Source of the DNA: Kryptolebias marmoratus
Lineage: Eukaryota; Chordata; Actinopteri; Cyprinodontiformes; Rivulidae
Reading direction: 5' to 3'
DNA length: 64,000 bases
NCBI RefSeq assembly: GCF_001649575.2
Contig: NC_051443.1
Span: 13,686,231-13,750,230 of the forward strand
Below are positions 1-52,962 of this stretch, in pieces; the stretch's first letter is position 1; every line of letters starts with the position of its first letter. The position numbers and the translations under genes were made by a program. A model generated the notes under the pieces. The model did no database searches, was not told where the DNA came from, and saw nothing but the letters and a program-made list of their open reading frames with translations.

Positions 1-1240
1 ATGTCGGTTTAAGTCCAGAGGTGCGTCCGCAGCTGCTTGGGTTCATGGGGTGAGACGTGGTGATTTTGGGTCAGGAGCCGTCCTGTTCCGAGTCTTTATG
101 TAGACAGAGCAGAGTTTGGACAAACAGCCAGTTGCACATTAGTGATAAGCTACAGGGGAAGTATTGATCGACCCTGACCAGAGGTAGAGGGTGAAGGGTG
201 GAGGAGGGGGAGACCAAAAAAAAAAAAGTTGCCCTGTGCAGTTGGGACCTTAAGACTGAGGGGTCAAAGTGGGCCGCAGCTAACAAACAAACTAATGAGA
301 AGGAGGCTCCTCGCAGAAGATATCATGAATGTTATAATGTTTGGTTGAAAGGAAGAGGGAAAAGCCAGCAGAGGGCCAGGAGGCATGTGTTTAATTAAAA
401 GGAAATTTCAGATCTTCTAACTCGGGGTTTTATGCCAAAAGTTATGAAGAGTTGACATCTTCCTCTTACCTAGTGTAGAAAAATCTTTGAATGATCTCAG
501 TTTGGAGAAGTGAAGTATCATTCTGACTGAAAAGAGGAGCTAACGGTGGATCGAAGCAGGGCCAAAGTGGAGTGCTGCCATCTTAAACCAGCTCCAATCA
601 CAAATATTTATTGAAGTTCATGTGAACTATATTTTATAAACCTTCACACCTTCATCAAGGTCACATCACATGAATATTTACATAAAGATATATTGCTATT
701 TACAAATGCAGCTAGCTGTAGCACATTCGGTGCAGCCTTTGACTCCTCTAATATTTTTGTTGGAATAATCATGGAATGCAAAGTTGACGGAGATGTAAAG
801 GTTCATGTGAAGGAGTTTGTATAAATGCTCTGAAACCTTTTCAACTGGAGATTCAGAAAGCCAGCAACCCATTTTTGACCTTGGCTCCACACAGACTAGC
901 TGATGGCTTATTGCTTCAGTCAGAATCAAACACTATTTCTCTAAACTGCGGCCTTTCAAAGAGCTATCTGCAACAGGTAAGATGATTTGTTCTTACCCTG
1001 TCCACAAAACCCCAGATCAAACGAACTGAACTATTTGTTGAGCACGGTAAAGTCTAAATTTCTCAGAGTGGAATTCTTGTAAATCTTAAGATAAATAATA
1101 AAAAAATGCTTGCAAACAAATGCTATCTCCAAATATAAAGAGACAAACTGTAAAAGTTAAATTTGATAACTTTTATCCTTGCTTGGCTCAATATAATAAA
1201 GTTTTCTCTTTAACTTTTATATACAGTTTATATATGTTTT

Positions 1241-1405
<165 letters not shown>

Positions 1406-3067
1406 GTAAAAGTATGTTAGCTTTTATGCTGTAGTCTTTCAAAGACATAAGAAAACCTAAACCCATATTCTAACACCATTATTTTATCTTGTGAAAATCA
1501 GTTATTTATTGATTAAATATTTATTTTCTTGACCAAGTTAGCAGTTAGAGTTCTTTCGACCTAAAGAAGTGCTGGCTCTCATTTTGTTTGTGACCAGATG
1601 GAGGGTAGGAGGGCTTGATAAAATGTCCCCGGACAGGCCAGGCGGCTTTTATTTGCTCGTCCTTGGAGCTGATAACTCTTAGATTGCCTGTGTGAATGAA
1701 CTGAGGTCCCTTCACCACACCGGACCATGTGCACATGCACACAGCACAAAGAAAGACACGGTGGGTTGTAGATTTCACTCATGTCCAAACACAAAGACGC
1801 ATATGTGGAAAAAGTGAAAAATCAGGATGCTTTTACGATATGGATGAATTAATGGACTTTAACTTAAAAAAAGGTAGCAGTTTACTTGGGATCCAATAAA
1901 ACAAATAAATTAAACAAGAGCACTAGCTACAGAAACACAAAGATGTGTGATCATCTCATAAAAATAGCACAGCATAACAGAGATTCATCAACTAAATCTA
2001 AGCATTTTAAATTTTATTTACTTTGTTGAAATTCAGCACATATTTATAAATCCAGCCCTTAATCCCTCAGAGGATAAACCTTTTCAGTGGTGAAAGATGT
2101 GAATTTATTTCACAAAACTCTGTCAGCTCATCCAACGCTCGTACTTCATTCTTTTATGAAATAAATTAAACTGAGATGGTCTTGAAATCGTTAATCAGTC
2201 CACGTAGTTCACATCTAATATAAATTCTTGAGCTTTTGTCTGTCAGAAGAACATTTTAGCTTGTTTTAATCTTTTTCTGCTTCTTATTTGGAAAAAAAAA
2301 GATACATTTTCAATAACATTCAAAATGTTTTGATTAGTATTTTTTTGTTAGTGTGACAAAAATGTTTTTTTTTAGTTATGTAGTATTAAAATTAAAATTG
2401 ATAATAATTATAAAATTGACTGACAGAGACTCTTCTTTTTACTCCATATTTTGTATTAAGTATTTCTTCATGTGTATTCTTTTTAGTGGAAAGTGTTTCT
2501 ATTTTTTGGTAGCAAAAGAAAAAACAAATCTTACAACTTCTCATTAGTTCAGCTTTTGATTTATTTATGTATTTACTGTCTAATATTACATTGTATGTTT
2601 ATTTATTTTAATTCCTGATAACTTCACTTATCAGCATCTTAGGCAATGAAATTTAACTAAATACAACTTCAGTCATAAATTTTAACTGTTGTTTTTACTT
2701 TGTTAAACCAAGTATTGTACTGAGACTTTACTGTGCTATGATTAGTTTGTGCAGTTTTAATAAATTCAGGTCAGAATATTTTGTGTCTGACATTTATGTT
2801 GTAGCAGTAGTACTTTAAAAGGTAAAATATGTACTAAACCTAAAAAAGTATGAGTCTGTGTGGAGTAGAACTTACAGATCTTCAAAAGTCGGATAAATTA
2901 AAAAGCCTTTTCATATTTCTTTTATATATTTTATGCAGAAATCAGTGAGGTAAATGAAATGGTGTTGATAAGTACAACTACAAGCACAGGTTTACAGTAA
3001 GGATGATTCTGCTTAAAATTCAAACTTCACCCTAACAAGATGTTTAGACACGTCAGAAGTAAGACAT

Positions 3068-3127
3068 TACAATCCATCGGGGTACCTTAAGGATGTGTGC
3101 TCGGTCCTTCACTTTTTAACTTTGTAC
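3068..3127 (+). pseudogene. Relic of a non-LTR retrotransposon reverse transcriptase
   Basis: On the plus strand, reading from about 3079, codons give GVP-stop-GCVLGPSLFNFVLPL. This resembles the reverse-transcriptase motif GVPQGSVLGPLLF of L2/CR1-type LINEs, with the glutamine codon turned into TAA. No good flanking motif remains, so this is a short, old fragment. Confidence 0.5.
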
Positions 3128-3249
3128 TGCCACTAATTTCAGCATAAATCACCTCACCAAGTATGCTAATCATAAATAAAGTCGTCTGAGCTTTGCAATG
3201 CATCTTCTGACAGGAGGGAAGGAAGTCTCAATTCACTCAAACAACACCG

Positions 3250-5096
3250 TCTAAGAAGTTTCTTTTTTATTTGACTGAAATTAAATGAACCACAAAGAGT
3301 TGCAGAAATTAGTGGAATCATTAACAAAACATTTCTTCTCATTGGTTGAAATTAAACCCTGCTAAAATAAAAAAAAGAAAATCATCTGTACAAAGTCAGT
3401 CAGAATAGTGAGATCAGAAGGTGCGGAGGAAACACGAGGGAGGAAAATATAAAGAGGTCAAAAAGACAAAACAGAGAAAAAAATAAAGATTTAAAGTCTC
3501 AGCTTCACTTGTTTGTCTACTATAGCAGCAGCCCAGATTTACAGACTGTCCTTATTGCACCAAGTAAGTGCTCTGAATGGAAAGAAAAGAACCACATTCA
3601 ATAAATGACAAGACATACATCAGGCGACATAAGCTCAGAGTGATCTATAAAGTGCCCTTTAGGTTCAATAGTGTTAGAAAAAGAAGAAAGAAGAACATAA
3701 AAAAGAACACGGACTTTTCTCTGTAAGAAACATGCTGCTTAATGTTCAGCGGTAATCACAGCTTTTCACTCCAACAGTCACTCATACACAGCTTCATTTT
3801 AGTGTTGATCAGTAATACTTCTGTTAAATGTAATACGTACATATATTTATATTACATGACAGAACTTAAAAAGGGGTTTCTTTTTTGTTTGTTTTCCAAG
3901 AACAATTTACAGCATTATGAACAGCAACAGGCATGAGAATATCAACGTCATCAGAGCAACTACCCATGGTTTTCCCTTCATGGCCTCCAGACCGATTACA
4001 CTTCCAAATCAGTATGTAGTCAAAGCAAACACGTTACAATTTCATGCTGCTTTCAAAGCACTACAATAAAAAAGGTTCAACACATTTGCTATCACTGTAA
4101 CAAGTGACGATCATTTCCCAGACTAAACCAGATTTAAACTTCACACATCATGTCATGTTTTGTAGAAATACTAAAGAACATTGTTCATCAGTACAAATAC
4201 ACAAGAGTATTTATCTGTCAGACTTCTAGAAATGATTAATAAAAGAAAATCTGTTTAAAGACAAAATTATACAAATTAATAATAACAATAATAATAATAA
4301 TAATAAAAAGTCATATTTTGGGATACTCTCAAACCCCGTTCTTTACTTTTACCCCGGTGGCTTGAAAAAAAACAAAAGAAACCAAAACAAAACCAAAAAA
4401 AAAAAACTTAATCTACAAAGGCTGCAGCAGCAATATCTGATCCCATGACACAGACAAGGCTTTACGGAGGGTCGTGTGTGTCCCATTTCCTGAAATGTGA
4501 TTGGCTAGCATTCCTAAGGTAACCTGGTGCTGGGCTAAAGATTTGAAAGAGTTGTGGTCGTAATGCCATTGCAGTTTCTTAGAGAAATAGTGCACGTCAG
4601 AGCCAGATTAAGGCCATGCTAGGACCCCTCTGCTGAAGGGTGCTCGAACACTGTGCTATAGTGTAAATAAAGGAGCTGTTGAAATGCATCAGTATTTTCC
4701 AGCACTGTCGATTCCCCGCGGGACCAGGGAAGAGGGGAAGAAACATTGGCTCAAGGCCAGCTCCAGTCATTTATCCGTCGTGCCCCGTGGATTAAAAAAA
4801 TTTCAGCACTGAAACAGAACAACGCTCCTTTCCTTCCCCCAGCATCTCTACGGAGTGGCCCACCCCCAACACACACACACACACACACACACACACTGAA
4901 AAGGTACGAACACGTAGGCATATTGGCTCGACAAGTCAATGTACAGTCTCAAACCACCGTGCTGTGGAGGCGGTTCATAGTCAGGCATTACAGTACAACA
5001 TGCTCGCACAGAACTGCTACAGCAGCTGGTTCGATGTCCCTGTGGCTTTAACTTTTGCTTTTTTTTTTTCTGTTGTCGTCGTGTTCAGTCAGAGTT
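3250..5096 (-). other. nedd4l: Probable 3' UTR of nedd4l, including polyadenylation signal
   Basis: After the stop codon, the first canonical AATAAA on the minus strand is at 3271-3266. It is followed within about 15-30 bases by a GT-rich stretch (ggtgttgtttgagtg), the usual arrangement of a cleavage site. That gives a 3' UTR of about 1.85 kb, containing a (CA)n run at 4868-4895. An earlier non-canonical site or a longer UTR cannot be excluded. Confidence 0.45.
4868..4895. repeat. (CA)n microsatellite in the nedd4l 3' UTR
   Basis: About 13 CA units; in the transcript sense this is (GT)n within the likely 3' UTR. Confidence 0.9.
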
Positions 5097-44669
<39,573 letters not shown>

Positions 44670-45100
44670 ATAGCCTGCGGTCCACAAAAAGTGTACACAA
44701 ACACGAGCCGCTGTGCAGAGCTAGCTACCCACTAGCCTTTAACAATACAGTCCCACTTTCCTCTCTCTGCCGTGCGGTGGTGGTAAAGTCCACGGTAAAA
44801 AGACAAAAAATTAAAGCTTTGCCACGGACCGGAGATGAATTCACAGCCAGATAATCTAATCCGCGCCAGCGTGGTCCGTCTAGGACACAACGTGAACGTG
44901 AAGGGCAAAAAAAGACAATATCTAAAACGTTTCAACTGAGGCAGATTGCTTTTGACAACTCTAAGATTATCGCATAAGTGTTGTGGCACTTGACTTCCTC
45001 CTGACAGCTCAGCCAATCGCGTGTCGACTAGACGTAACTGACCTCAATATCAGCCAATCAAATGCGCGGTAAATTCTCGGTCAACCAATTAAATTGAAGG
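44670..45100 (-). promoter_or_regulatory. nedd4l: 5' UTR and promoter region of nedd4l
   Basis: DNA just upstream of the start codon contains scattered CpGs and three CCAAT boxes at 45013-45017, 45054-45058 and 45085-45089, spaced about 41 and 31 bases. CCAAT arrays bind NF-Y in either orientation and mark many TATA-less vertebrate promoters. No clear TATA box is seen. The transcription start is not resolvable by eye. Confidence 0.5.
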
Positions 45101-46812
45101 TGTGTTTTTTTCCCCTTCTTTTGGTGCTTGTCAATAGTGAATGAAGGCATGGTCTTAAAAGCCAAATACTTTTCATTTCAAGAAACTTTGTGAAGGGATA
45201 TTTCAGAATATAATAAGACATTTTTCAATGAAAACTGACACAACAGCCCCGACGGTGTTCACGCTATGTGTAGAACTTGTAACAAAGAGCCAATCATGGT
45301 CTACAAGTAGTCAATAAACCAGATGTCAATTTGCAGAACAATAAATTTTAGGGTTATTTGATCACATACAGAGTTTTACCACAAAAAGAGCACCAGACGT
45401 TTGTTTGCAAATGCAAGTTTTTTTTAATGTTATCAATAATAGTCTATACCATTTTTTTTCTCTAAGGTGAAAAATAATTGGATGGAGCATATAGCCAAGC
45501 CTTTCACAGTAAATAAGTGGAAAAGAAAAGTTTAACTTTGAAATATTAACAGCTCAGTGTAAAGACAAACAGATGACAGAACCAAACCCAGAAAAATAAA
45601 ACCTTGTGGTGGAAGTATTTAGTGTTAGGGGCAACATTCATCTTGCTAATAACATGGATGTTGTGTCATTCTATACTGAGCCACTTTAAAGGTTAGCTAA
45701 CACCATATGGTGTGCAGAAGTTTAGCATTTCTAATAGGTGGTTGGCTTTTTAATTATCATTTTTTGCCACAATTATCATGAGCTTTAAATAAGCCCTGCA
45801 GCATGCTGTTGTGGTTTTGTTTCAAACGTGACGTCTGCTAATGCTTTTGACATGTTTTTGTTGTCTGAGGGGAAACAAATCAAGCACTGCATATATAAAG
45901 GGTAGGCATTTTATTTGAAAAAGCACTGTATGAGAAGGGTGAATAAGGAAGAGATTGTGAAGCTCTTTGGAACTAGGATGAGGTTTAAAAGCAAAGAAGT
46001 CCCCACTGTTTTATACTACACACTGTGTCCTGTCATGCTGAAGAGGTTTTTCAGACTTGCAGACTCATATAAAATTAATCCTCTTATTTTTCAGTCGGCA
46101 CTGGGTAGCTTTACCTCTGAATCCCCTCTGATGAGCATCAAATCCAGTTAAAAAAAGCAAACCCTTTTTTTCTAAGGTTGACGAAAGACATGGCCCATCT
46201 TTCTACCTTTCTTTGACCTCTAATAAACTGGGTTATTTAGATTCACCACTGAGCCATGATCACAGGTTTACGTTAAAGTAACAAAATCACATGAAGAATG
46301 GGGCAGATCATCTATGTTGAAGCTGCCTCTAACTCACCTGTCTTATTGCCTTTTTCTGAAATAATAACACTGCAAATTACATTTTGAATACTGTGAGAAT
46401 GAGATTATTAGGACTGATGCTGCAAACGGCCTAGGAAAGATGCACAAATTAATGGTATACACACACCTTTCAAGACACTAATGTGCTGCTGTGTCTCATA
46501 CAGAAAAATCCATAAACCTTTGCTCCAAAAATCCATACCATACCATACTAGTAATTGATCCCGTGAAAATGTATTTCTATAACACATTTAAAACTATTTC
46601 ATCTGAGCAAAATTCCTGTGCTAACTACATTTTAAAACTTTGATAACATAATCAGAGGTATACTATTAAACCATATAAAATCAATAAACAAAATGGATTT
46701 TAAACAGTAAAAATATAAATAGTAGGGTAAAGTATGGGCAGTGAAGTTCTTTTAGTGTAAAATGTCTGAGATAACTAAATCAGCCATTCATCCACAGCAG
46801 AAGCTGCTTTTA

Positions 46813-47165
46813 CAACCTCAGTTCTGAAAAAGTTGGGATGTTGTGTAAAGTGTAAATAAAACCCGAATCCAACGATTTACAAATCTCAAAAACCTATATT
46901 TTTTAAATCAAATGTTTAAACTAAGAAATTGTATAATTTTATTAGGAAAAATAAGGCAATCTTGAATTTGATGGAAGCACGTACATCTCAAAATCAAATC
47001 AAAATTACCTTGTTTTTCCTAAAGATGGTACAATTCCTTAAACATTTAATATGTTTATTACATTCTACTGTAAATAATATATAGGTGTATGGGTTTGCAA
47101 ATAATTGCATTCTGGTTTTATTTTATATTTTACACAATGTCCCAACGTTTTTAGTATTCGGGTTG
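46813..47165. mobile_element. Tc1/mariner-type MITE
   Basis: A 353-bp element flanked by TA (46811-46812 and 47166-47167). Left end caacctcagttctgaaaaag, right end in reverse complement caacccgaatactaaaaacg. The inverted similarity continues through gttgggatgttgtgtaaagt and gaatccaacgatttacaaat for about 75 bases. There is no coding capacity. Similar elements with an AAAAAGTTGGGA motif are widespread in fish. Confidence 0.82.
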
Positions 47166-47965
47166 TATGAGCAAATCTGTTCCTCTGCTGCATTTCAGGC
47201 TCTAAAATATTTTTATTTCTGATGAAATCCTAACAAATAACATATACTTTGATAATGAACATTTTAATAACAGAAGCAAACCTAACTTCTTGGGATTTCA
47301 TGTTTAGTTTGGTTGATTCAATTGATTTTTGCAGAAAAAAACTGTTCCCTTATCTACCTCTAGGTGTCACTATAGCGCCATCTTCACTGTTTGTTTGAAT
47401 GTGCCCACATGCTCAAATATGAGATGTTTAAAAATAGTCCTCAAATAATACTCGCTGTTTTATTGAATTAAAGACAAGCTTCATTTGCTTAAATCTGACT
47501 GCAATCTTAGAACAAAAGCTAAGCTGCTAAAACGCTTCAGCTGTAACGCCTCGTTTCCCAGACTCACAATGACAAAAGCAGAATAATGCCTTTTATTATG
47601 TTTGTCAGAAAAAAAAAAATCAGACAGGATAAAAGGAGAGGGAGGTTGTAATTATCCACAAACCTTTGCTCCAGAAGCCTGATATGTATATTCAAATGTT
47701 TACTGACTTATAAATCAGTGTCAAGAGCAGATGGCATGTTATGTAACTTTAGGTAAAAAGGGGGAAGCGCAGTGAGTTTCATTCAATCTGTCCAAAAGCA
47801 GCTTATTCACAGATAGCTGCTGTTATTTAACATTATTAATGACGATCAATCCTGAAGATCCTATAGGCTCAACAAAACCCAACTCAGAAACTGTTCTTAA
47901 ACAGAACAGTATCTGTTCTCCACACAAAAAACCCACCTCTCATCAAATTAAAGGCCTTAGCATCC

Positions 47966-48318
47966 CCTGAAGGAATGCATATTGCCCAAAGCCTTTCAGG
48001 CCAGAGTTTTATTCTGAGAAATGAGTTGTTGTCGTCCTTGAGTCATCTCTCATATGTATGCATTTATGTGTTATCTTCAACAGTTAATGCTAAAGTTTTA
48101 AGCAAAAATATTGTGCAATGTGTGGCGCTTGAAGTATCTGCTGGGGATGACACCATGCCATACAGCTTCTGCAAAATGAAGAGTTATTGTTATTTTTGTG
48201 TGTCCTGAGGTCAGTTGGCTGTGGCAGCCATTTTGAATCAGGTTGACTCTAAAAGTTATCAACAAAATGATTGCTTTCTGAAAGTCAGCTCAGTGGCATT
48301 TTGCTAACGGTGCAGACA
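47966..48318 (-). repeat. Dispersed repeat family, copy E
   Basis: Reverse orientation; begins gaaggaatgcatattgccc and includes gttggctgtggcagccattt and ctaaaagttatcaacaaaat, ending near cattttgctaacggtgcaga. The middle part is more diverged. Confidence 0.7.
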
Positions 48319-49919
48319 AATGAACACTCTGTAGGTCCTTTGGTGGCAGGCGATTAGAAAGGAGAAGTGATTCAGTGCTGGAAAAATACAGTAGTGTTGA
48401 AGCTTAAACTACCCAGTCATCACTTTAACGTTCACTTTTAGAGACAAAGTTCTGCATTTTGTCACAGAGCCTAAACTGTCGTCTTCATTGTCCACATGTC
48501 TTCAGAGACATCCATTCTCCCCGGCTTTGACGAGAATGCCCATGTGTGTTTGTGTTTGCGTCAGTGCCCGTAAACAATCTTCTCAGGCGTGGCTTTTCAG
48601 GGGTCGAACACAATGAGCGAAAGGGAAGTTTCATTCAACGGACAATAATCGGATGCAAAGATCCCTAAAGATCCCTGAAGGAATCTGTCCTATCTCCTTT
48701 CTATATCCTTTTAGCAGTGTCTGAGTTTCCTTGGAAACTAAGTGCACCTTGAAATGCTTTTCACCTCTGTGGATTTGTAACAGTTTCTGCTTGAGACACC
48801 CTGCAGCCCAAAAAGATAGGCATGCTTCTCAAAACACAGAGTTCAAATTCATTTTATTACAGTAAATGGAGCACAAAAGGAGAAGAATTCTTTATGAATT
48901 TATACAACATAGAGGAGAATGTATGCTACTACCCACACATAAATGCATGCATATGAGAGATGACTCAAGGACGAGTTGTTCACTAAATGGAAAGAGGGAT
49001 TTCACATGCTCAGAGACCTTACTATGTTTGCAGATCTTTGAAAGAGGAACAGAACAGACAGAAAGTGATTTAGGGCACATTACTCTGACTTTTACAATAT
49101 TTGCTCATATCATGCAAAAGTTACTAAGGTAGCAGCACTCAGGCGCCCTGTGATGTCTGGAGGACATAATATACTTTTATTGTGTATTGTTCACAAAAAC
49201 TGCATCAGTTCTTTCAATCATAATGGGCATAATTACAGCTGAGGCAAATTGTGCTGGTTTACCACAGGAGGAGGTTTGAAAGTGTGTTTTTGCAGCTCAT
49301 ACCACCATGGAGTCCTGTTTTCTGATAGGAAAACAGATAGGCTTTCTGTTTGCATTTTTTAAAGGCTGCAGTGAATGGGCACTCCCTCACACACACACAT
49401 ACACACAGTTACATGATTTTTTCTGAGGTGAAGTTGTGTTGCCATTCATTTCCCGGAGAGTCACGATAACCATTTGTAACCTGATCCCTTATTGTGACAT
49501 ATTGGTAACATCAGTAACATCTACGCAACACAACCACATTTCTTTCTTAAAGGCTTGCTCTGAGGAAACATGCTTGTACCTTAACTCCTGAGATCCCTGG
49601 AACAAGACAGTGTTTACCAGATTGCAATCACAGGATAATTTATATGTATGGAAATAACCATCTGCCGTGTCAAGTTGCTTTAGCTTCGCCTTAAAATAGG
49701 GCCAGGTCTGAAAATATAACTTTTATCTTTGTGGGAAACTGCTCCTTGTCCTCCTAAAGGAAGAGAAATGGACCGATAGCTATCAGACACAGGCAGAAAG
49801 ACCCAGAGGGGCTTCTGGTTTAATAACATAAAATATGTTTTGATAAATATTCCAGGAAGAGAAATGAAATGAGATGCAAAAGAACTGAGGAAGTTGGTAA
49901 AATCAACATAAAAACTGAC

Positions 49920-49997
<78 letters not shown>
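49920..49997. repeat. (AAT)n microsatellite
   Basis: About 26 uninterrupted AAT/TAA units, directly next to dispersed repeat copy F. The apparent poly-Ile and poly-Tyr frames here are artefacts. Confidence 0.97.
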
Positions 49998-50011
49998 TGG
50001 ATTTGTTTGCA

Positions 50012-50262
50012 CTTAGAGTATGTGTTGGGGATGACTCTCAGCTACTACCACAGCAAATGTGAGCTCAGTATCTGTAAAACTGACTGAGTTACTGACATTT
50101 TTGAGTTTGCTAAGGTCAATTGGCTGTGGCGGCCATCTTGTATGGGGTTGACGCCAAACCTTAATCAGCTGTAGCTGTGCATCCAGTCAGTGCCTCCTGA
50201 GAGCTCCATCGCAATCCGCCCTCTGGTTCATGAGATATTTTGCTAACACTACAGACGGTCAA
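50012..50262 (-). repeat. Dispersed repeat family, copy F
   Basis: Reverse orientation: gatgactctcagctactacc, gtcaattggctgtggcggcc, catgagatattttgctaaca. The boundary with the AAT array is abrupt. Confidence 0.8.
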
Positions 50263-50325
50263 GGTCGAAATCATTATGTGAACTTGCACGGACGCAAAAG
50301 ATGCTTCAGTCCGACACCAGTAGCC

Positions 50326-50697
50326 TATGGGGCGCCGTTTGTAAAGGAGCTTGTGCTAAAAATTCATGCCTAAATTTTGTCACATTTAGCTTGTGCTAAA
50401 AATTCATGCCTAAATTTTGTCACATTTAGCTTCAAACACTGTTTAAAAATGTAGCGTTGATTTTCTGATGTCACTTTTTACAACATTTAGATTTAACATT
50501 TAACATTTAGATTTAACATTTAGCATTTAGATTTATATTTAGTATGTAGCTGTAACAATTACATGTAACTAACTAAATGTTGTAAAAAGTGACATCAGAA
50601 AATCAACACTACATTTTTAAACAGTGTTTGAAGCTAAATGTGACAAAATTTAGGCATGAATTTTTAGCACAAGCTCCTTTACAAACGGCGCCCCATA
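50326..50697. mobile_element. Palindromic MITE with about 125-bp inverted repeats
   Basis: Left arm starts tatggggcgccgtttgtaaa and the right arm (50573-50697) is its near-perfect reverse complement. A 40-bp unit is tandemly duplicated only in the left arm (50348-50387 and 50388-50427). The centre is built of short tttaacatttagattt-like repeats. The direct repeat gtagcctatg occurs at 50320-50329 and 50698-50707, overlapping the left terminus, so the true target duplication is ambiguous (TA, 6 bp or 8-9 bp). There is no coding capacity. Confidence 0.88.
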
Positions 50698-50939
50698 GTA
50701 GCCTATGTGCAGTGCGTGTTCTGCCCGGAGCGGGGCCCGCCTGCACCTAGGGGGACTGACTGCAGGTTGTCTCATCGTGTCTCCTTACTGTTTGAACAGC
50801 TTTACATCCTCACAAACTGAGGCGTAACTGAGCTGACTCATTTTCATGACATTAAAACTAAACCAAACCAAACACACACACACAAAAAATGCAGGTTGTA
50901 ATTCACCTGGCCGGTCTCATTTGTTTATCCTGTGTGACA

Positions 50940-51216
50940 AACTGGTCGAACGAGTCTCTCTCGGACCCGTCTGTGGGAACCTGAGCCGAGGCGGGGCTGG
51001 AGGCCGCCTCCCCTTCTCCCCGGGTGGGGCGGGAGGTGGGAGGTGGGGAGCGGAGATCCTCGGTCTGTTGCGGCTGAGCGGCTGTCTGAGCGGTCCTCGT
51101 CGCGCGGCTGTTCGCGCGCACTCCTCTCCTTTCATCCCTGGAAAGCAGGTATAGGAGCGCGTCGGCGGGTGTTCCTGGAAAGCGACGGAGAGACTGAAAG
51201 CACCTGTCAGCTGCCG
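50940..51216 (+). promoter_or_regulatory. CpG-rich promoter region and probable 5' non-coding exon of a plus-strand gene
   Basis: This is the most CpG-dense stretch of the window (about 50980-51200). It ends in the consensus splice donor TGCCG-gtaaga at 51217. Open frames here have no family similarity, so I read it as an untranslated first exon and promoter, divergent from nedd4l. Linking it to the coding exon at 59764 is inference based on strand and order. Confidence 0.45.
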
Positions 51217-52711
51217 GTAAGACACACACGGGCTTTCTCATACTTCTTCTTGAACTAAAAACATTACAAAGAATCTTACGCGACTTTATCTTTGGGTCAT
51301 TTAAAATCCCTCTTCAGATTAGAGTTTTGCGCACTTTTGTGCACAGATTGAGAATGATCAGTATACCTAAAGGGATCCAAAGGAACTATTGACCTCTTTA
51401 AGTCCATCTCCAACACTGTATTACAATGTTAGCTGCCTGCAGCTTACGCACTCCTTCCGAAAGGCTTTATTTTTATCTCAATGGGTACAACGTGTTCGTT
51501 GGCTTTAATTATTAAACCACTTAGCCAGAAAGTGTAACCTCTTCGAACCCTTAAAGCAGCTCTTGTTTAAAAGGAAATGCTCTTTCTGTTTCTTCTGAAA
51601 AGAACACATCACTGTGATCACTTCAGAAACTTTCAGAAAGATTTTGTTCTTGTTGCTGAAAACAAAAAAAAAGCTCAGTCAGTTTGAAAGTTCATTTGTA
51701 TAAAATATTTATTCCTGTCATCAGGACCCAGCCCACATCATCTGACAGGGATCAGGTATTAATGAATCTTTCTGGACAAAGTGCAGCTGAGGTTTTTGTT
51801 GTGACAGATATTAATTTGGCAACAAACTGCACGCTGCCAGTGACTCATTTCAAGTCCTATCATCAAGCCGCTGCTGTTTCCACGAGAATAAATGATTATT
51901 TGCAATCATGGTGTTGTTTTAGAGAAAGTAAAATAAATAATCATTCTTAGCCCTTCCACTGAGCGCTTCAGAACTGAGGTGAGTTGGGATGTCTGGACGC
52001 CCACAATCAGAAAAATAACAACCCTGAAGCTACAATTATGTCCATATTTATGCACATTAACAAGTTAATGTGCTATTTAGGAATACACTTCAAGGACTAG
52101 TGATTTTTATCTTAACCATAAACGATGTGCAGCCTCTGTAGAGGTCCATAAATTTAACATGTTCTCCCCTTATCTCTCTAACCCATTTCTTAACTTCGCT
52201 GCGACCAGAGATAAGTTGGGATCATTACTGCCGCAGGAAAGGAAGGGTGTGTGTATGCCGTCCTTGAGGCTGGGTTTTTTTCCCACCCTAGGTGCCTCAG
52301 AAACGCAACAGGGCACATGGCTTAGGTCTGCGCAAGAAAAGTAAGGAACTTCGCAGGCAGCACATTCACACGCAGCAGCTTAGTAAAATGCGTCGAAAAC
52401 GCTGGAGCTGGGGGAAAAAAAAGGCTAAATGTTTGGTCTAGAATGTGTGTCTTTCGTACAATCAGTTCACTCTCTGTGCTTTTGTAATCCTGCTTGTGCA
52501 GTAATCTATTTGAGGTGGACTTTTTGAATTGGAAACACTTCCTTTAAGGGGTAAAACTGGAGAACTGGGTGTACCTGGATGTATCCTTTTTGCAGAAAGC
52601 TTGGGTTCAGAATAGTTTTCCAATTATTTCCAGCCTGTAGTTTCTCAGCTGAGAATCGGAATATGAATATGAATGTGATATCGCAAGGTCTGGTGCAATC
52701 TGTAAGTCCTC

Positions 52712-52962
52712 AAAGCGTGTGTTGTGAATGACTCTCAGCTACTACCACACCGAAATCTAGGCCAGTGTCTGCAAAACTGGCTGAGTTGGAGCTATTTATG
52801 TGTTTGCTAAGGTCTCATAGCTGTGATCGACTCTCAAAGTTAATTGGTTGTAAAGGTGTGTTCACCGATTACTTTCTAAAAGTTTCATTGCAATTCAACT
52901 CATGATTCATGAGGTATTTTGCTAACAAAACAACTCACACGCACACAGACACAGACAAATAC
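52712..52962 (-). repeat. Dispersed repeat family, copy G
   Basis: Reverse orientation: gaatgactctcagctactac, caaaactggctgagttgga, gattcatgaggtattttgct. It lacks the full aagatggc block. Confidence 0.78.

Larger units (their letters stand above)
45101..50939. other. Intergenic region between nedd4l and the divergent plus-strand gene
   Basis: No gene recognised. It contains a mariner-type MITE (46813-47165), two dispersed-repeat copies (47966 and 50012), an (AAT)n microsatellite (49920-49997) and a long palindromic MITE (50326-50697). Confidence 0.55.

Noticed and set aside
49680..50012. Minus-strand frame with a long poly-Tyr run, and the plus-strand poly-Ile frame
   Set aside because: Artefacts of the AAT repeat at 49920-49997.
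50903..51241. Overlapping minus- and plus-strand frames of 71-112 codons in GC-rich DNA
   Set aside because: CpG-rich DNA has few stop codons by chance; the compositions are biased and no domain is visible. The donor at 51217 fits a non-coding exon better.
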